This document shows, piece after piece, positions 31,144 to 33,992 of a DNA stretch of 33,992 bases. Source of the stretch: Symbiodinium natans (lineage: Eukaryota > Sar > Dinophyceae > Suessiales > Symbiodiniaceae); the NCBI GenBank assembly GCA_905221605.1, contig CAJNDS010001116.1, positions 1 to 33,992 on the forward strand, written 5' to 3'. Position 1 is the first letter of the stretch. Each line of letters begins with the position of its first letter. The notes beneath the pieces are model-generated. The model was given only the letters and a program-made list of their open reading frames with translations. It ran no database searches and had not been told where the DNA came from. The position numbers and the translations under genes are program-made.

Positions 31144-33634
31144 CTAGGCCAAGAGCAGCGCGGCGAGCCCGAGAACCGCGGCGGAGGCGGAGCCGGCGAT
31201 TGCAGAGCTGGGCGGCTCACCGCCGTCGTCGCCATCGTCACCGTCGTCACCATCGTCACCGTCGTCGCCATCGTCACCGGTCGAGTTGTCTGCAGTCGTC
31301 GTTGTGGTCGTGGTCGTGGTCGTGGTTGTCGGGGCAGCGACGCGAACGGTCGACTTGCCGGTGACCTCCACGGTGCCCGTGAAGCCCGTGCTGGCGACAG
31401 CGGTGCTGATGGCTTCGGTCGTTTTCGCCAGAGACACCGTCTCAATTGCCACTTGCTTTTCGATGGCTGCTTCCAGGCTGGGCATAGTCACAGTGAAAAT
31501 GGCCGTCAGCGTGACCTGAAGCTTCCTGGAGTGGGAACTGAGGCGTCGATTCGTCTGGAACTCCAGCGTCACATCCTCTTCATCCACCTCCATAACCTCT
31601 GCGAATCCTGCAATCATGGCATTGGTCACGGTGGCGTTCTCGGTGATCGTGGTCGGATCCTCCACCGTCATGTCCATGGAAACTTCAATGCTGCTGTAAA
31701 CGTTTCCAGCCAGCGTCGTTGAGGTGGTAACACTCCTCGGGTCCTGAATGCAAACGCCCGACTCGAACATGGGCTTCCACGTGCACGAGGCGTCTCCAGC
31801 ACAGCCCGATTCATCTTCCACATAGGAAACTGCGCACTTGGAGATGTTGCCGAGGGTCTCCAAGTACTCCTTCGGGCCGTAGAGAGTTGTGCTACAATCG
31901 CGGGAGTCGACCGGGGCCGGGTTCCACAGGCTGGTCCACGCTCGCCAGCCGTAGCGTGTCTTGTCCTTCGGAGTGAACTCGTTGGTGATGTTGTAATTTG
32001 GGTCGCTGATCTTCCAGGCGATGTAGTCGTCCCCAGTAGGGCCAAAGGCCAGGCTGCAGTCGCTCCACGATTGAGACGTTGTTGCGAGATCCCAGGCCTC
32101 GCAGAACTTCTTGGCATCCTCGGTCTTGTACAGCACCTCGTACTTGTCGTGGTGGTAGTTCAGCGTGATGCTGAACAGCGTCTCTGCCTGCTCCATGGAA
32201 GCCTCGCAGTTGGGACGCTCACCACAGTACTTGGAGTTCCTCAGGACGTAGGGCAGCACGGGCTTGTCTTCCGTCTCCATGAGAACGCTCACCGGTGCCT
32301 TGATGATGTGGTAGTTATCCGTGAGGGCGAACCACTTCGTTTTCACAAGAGAGGCGGTCTCGCACAGGTGGTAGTAGGCATCACGCGTGGCTGTCGCCGT
32401 CTCCATGGTCACGTTGCCGTTCGGGCCCTCAATGGTCTCGGTCATATCCGGCTGCGGGTAGTAGGTCAGGGCCAGGATCTTCTTGAAGGGGTGGTGCGTG
32501 GGCACGGTCGCCTTCAAGTGCCCCTGGTAATCGAACATCGCCACTCCCAGGGTCACTTCGTCATCCTCAACAGTTTCGAAGAGGTTTTTGCTGGAACCGT
32601 GGCGGATGTAGGTTGGGAATTCGAAGCTGGTGTTCAGAAGCGTGTTGGCGTAGTTGCCCACCAGCATGGAATCCCAGTTGTAAGTCTGGCTGTCGCCATT
32701 CGCAGCCGTCCAGGCAGCCGCAAACTGGCTGCTGCTTCCGGACATGGCATCCATGGTGATCATGGCAAACGCCACATCGAAGGCCATCTCTTCCATCATC
32801 GTGCCACCGCCCATGCTGTGGAAAGCGTCGTACACAGCCTTGGTCCACGGGTGCTTCAGATTGTACATGGCATTGCCGTTGATGTGATCCACCAAGTAGG
32901 TCGGCATCATCGACTTGAACAGGTCCCATTTGTCGCCAAGGTACTGGCTCCCGCGGACGGCCATGTTCCCGCCCGGCATCTCGAGCGCCTCCGTCTCGAA
33001 CTGGTCGAGCCAGCCGCTCTTGATTGGAACCGCGTCCATCTCCATGAGGAAGAAGGTGTCGTACATGTCCATGAACTCACCCTCAAGCATGGCCGTCATG
33101 ATCTTCGAGAAGACCGCATTGGGGCCAGAGACCCAGTGCTTGTTCGTGGTGTAGCCGCGGTTGTCGTACACGTCTTGCTCTGGGTTCAGCATGGCCGACA
33201 TGTTCTTGATGCCGGAGAAGCAATTTGTCCAGCCTTGTTTCGAGTCGAATGCCGCACCATAAGCATCCACCGCCTTCTTGGCTTCGGGGTCGGCCGCCAG
33301 ATCCTTGCTGTAGACCAGGATGAGATCGATCGTGCTCGTGTTGGACTTGCTAGCGCAGGGCATCGTGGTGTCCCACATGCCAGCACTGTCCATTAGCAGC
33401 TGCACCTCCTCCTCCGTCGAGAACACGCGGACCACTGCGAGGCTGGATCCTGCGAACGGTTTTTAAGGTTTGTGCTCGAGTCGAGGCGGGACGACGAAAC
33501 CTGCTCTCTGTGCGCATTGCGCCTTGACCCCTCTCAAAGGTTCCATACAAGGGGATTTGTTAAGGTTGGGCTTGGGAATGCTCTCCTGCAGCCACGGCTG
33601 CCAATGCTGCGAGTGCCAAGGTCAGCAATTTCAT
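31144..33634 (-). CDS. gene copy 5: secreted glycosyltransferase-like surface protein
   Basis: Exons 33586-33634 and 31144-33449 give 784 residues. It is first in transcription order. Residue 16 is Ala. M573T, in the cysteine-containing region next to C572, is unique to this copy. Its 3' end matches copy 3 up to about 21921/31749. Its middle matches copies 1, 2 and 4 at sites where copy 3 differs (for example TCCGTCTCC at about 32270). Its 5' end again matches copy 3 (CCATTTGTCGCC, CTTGATTGG). Three switches in one gene are best explained by gene conversion. The intron is the 136-base form, as in copy 3. Confidence 0.85.
33450..33585 (-). other. intron of copy 5 (GA-AG type), 136 bases
   Basis: Same as the copy 3 intron, with the extra base and the GTTCGCAG acceptor. 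The exon frame would be broken if the segment were translated. Confidence 0.85.
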
Positions 33635-33636
33635 GG

Positions 33637-33658
33637 CTAGATGAAGAAATGACACCAG
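33637..33658 (-). promoter_or_regulatory. candidate spliced-leader trans-splice acceptor, copy 5
   Basis: Same sequence as before copy 3, with TAG two bases upstream of the ATG. Inferred from position. Confidence 0.4.
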
Positions 33659-33992
33659 AACTAAGCTACTACGAATCACAAGAGCCGACGCTTGAGCCCG
33701 AGAACCACGCCCGGCAGAAAACCATCCAGGCTGACATGAGCTGATCACAACCAAATTAGCTAGCAGTTAACAAGACGCTTGAAAAACTCGCAAGGGCGGA
33801 GCCCCGCAACAACCGCTTGCCTCAGGGCCTCAGGGCGCCCCCCTCTTTGATCTGGAGCGTGCCAGCGGACGTTGCTGTGCAATTCGCCTTCTGGTCTCCG
33901 TCCCTCCTTCCCAACCCAGTCGACGTGCGCATCCCGTTGCTTCGGCCGGCCTGGCTGCCGCGCTACAATCCTGATAACTTAACCTCGTTCTA
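33659..33992. other. 5' flank of copy 5
   Basis: To 33747 it matches the flank of copy 3, then it follows the flank of copies 2 and 4 (GCTAGCAG, CAAGACGCTTGAAAAACTCG) to about 33830, then becomes unrelated. The G-rich block expected from the other copies is missing within this stretch. GGCCGGCCTGGCTGCCG near 33948 also occurs at 25446. No gene was seen to the window end. Confidence 0.6.

Overview
The window looks like nuclear DNA of a dinoflagellate; a Suessiales or Symbiodinium-like genome is plausible, but the species cannot be read from the sequence. The reasons are: near-identical genes in a head-to-tail array all on one strand; a short intron that can be read in frame only with a GA donor and AG acceptor; a candidate spliced-leader acceptor two bases before each start codon; GC-rich third codon positions; and large amounts of tandem and fold-back repeat DNA. 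No bacterial-type operon, ribosome binding site, tRNA, rRNA, CRISPR or recognisable transposase was seen.

Layout. 1-1826: spacer with no gene I can support. 1827-8175: a minisatellite of about 120 copies of a 53-bp unit. 8176-12390: a mosaic of short modules repeated directly and inverted, including a perfect 115-bp inverted repeat and a pair of about 325-bp inverted arms. 12391-13011: 3' flank of the last gene. 13012-33634: five copies of one two-exon gene on the minus strand (transcription runs from copy 5 at the right to copy 1 at the left), with spacers of 2086, 1240, 3609 and 1240 bases. 33635-33992: 5' flank of copy 5.

Each gene has a 49-base exon 1 coding for a signal peptide, a 135- or 136-base intron, and a 2306-base exon 2. 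The 784-residue product is predicted to be secreted or surface-anchored: signal peptide, a region resembling a GT-A-fold glycosyltransferase, a cysteine-containing middle, a SEA-like alpha/beta domain with an RRL motif, a threonine run, an acidic DDG repeat, and a hydrophobic C-terminal tail like a GPI-anchor signal. The five proteins differ at only four positions, while the DNA carries many silent differences. The copies are mosaics of one another, and one block of about 2.5 kb appears identical between copies 2/3 and copies 4/5, pointing to gene conversion and a recent segmental duplication (or an assembly duplicate).
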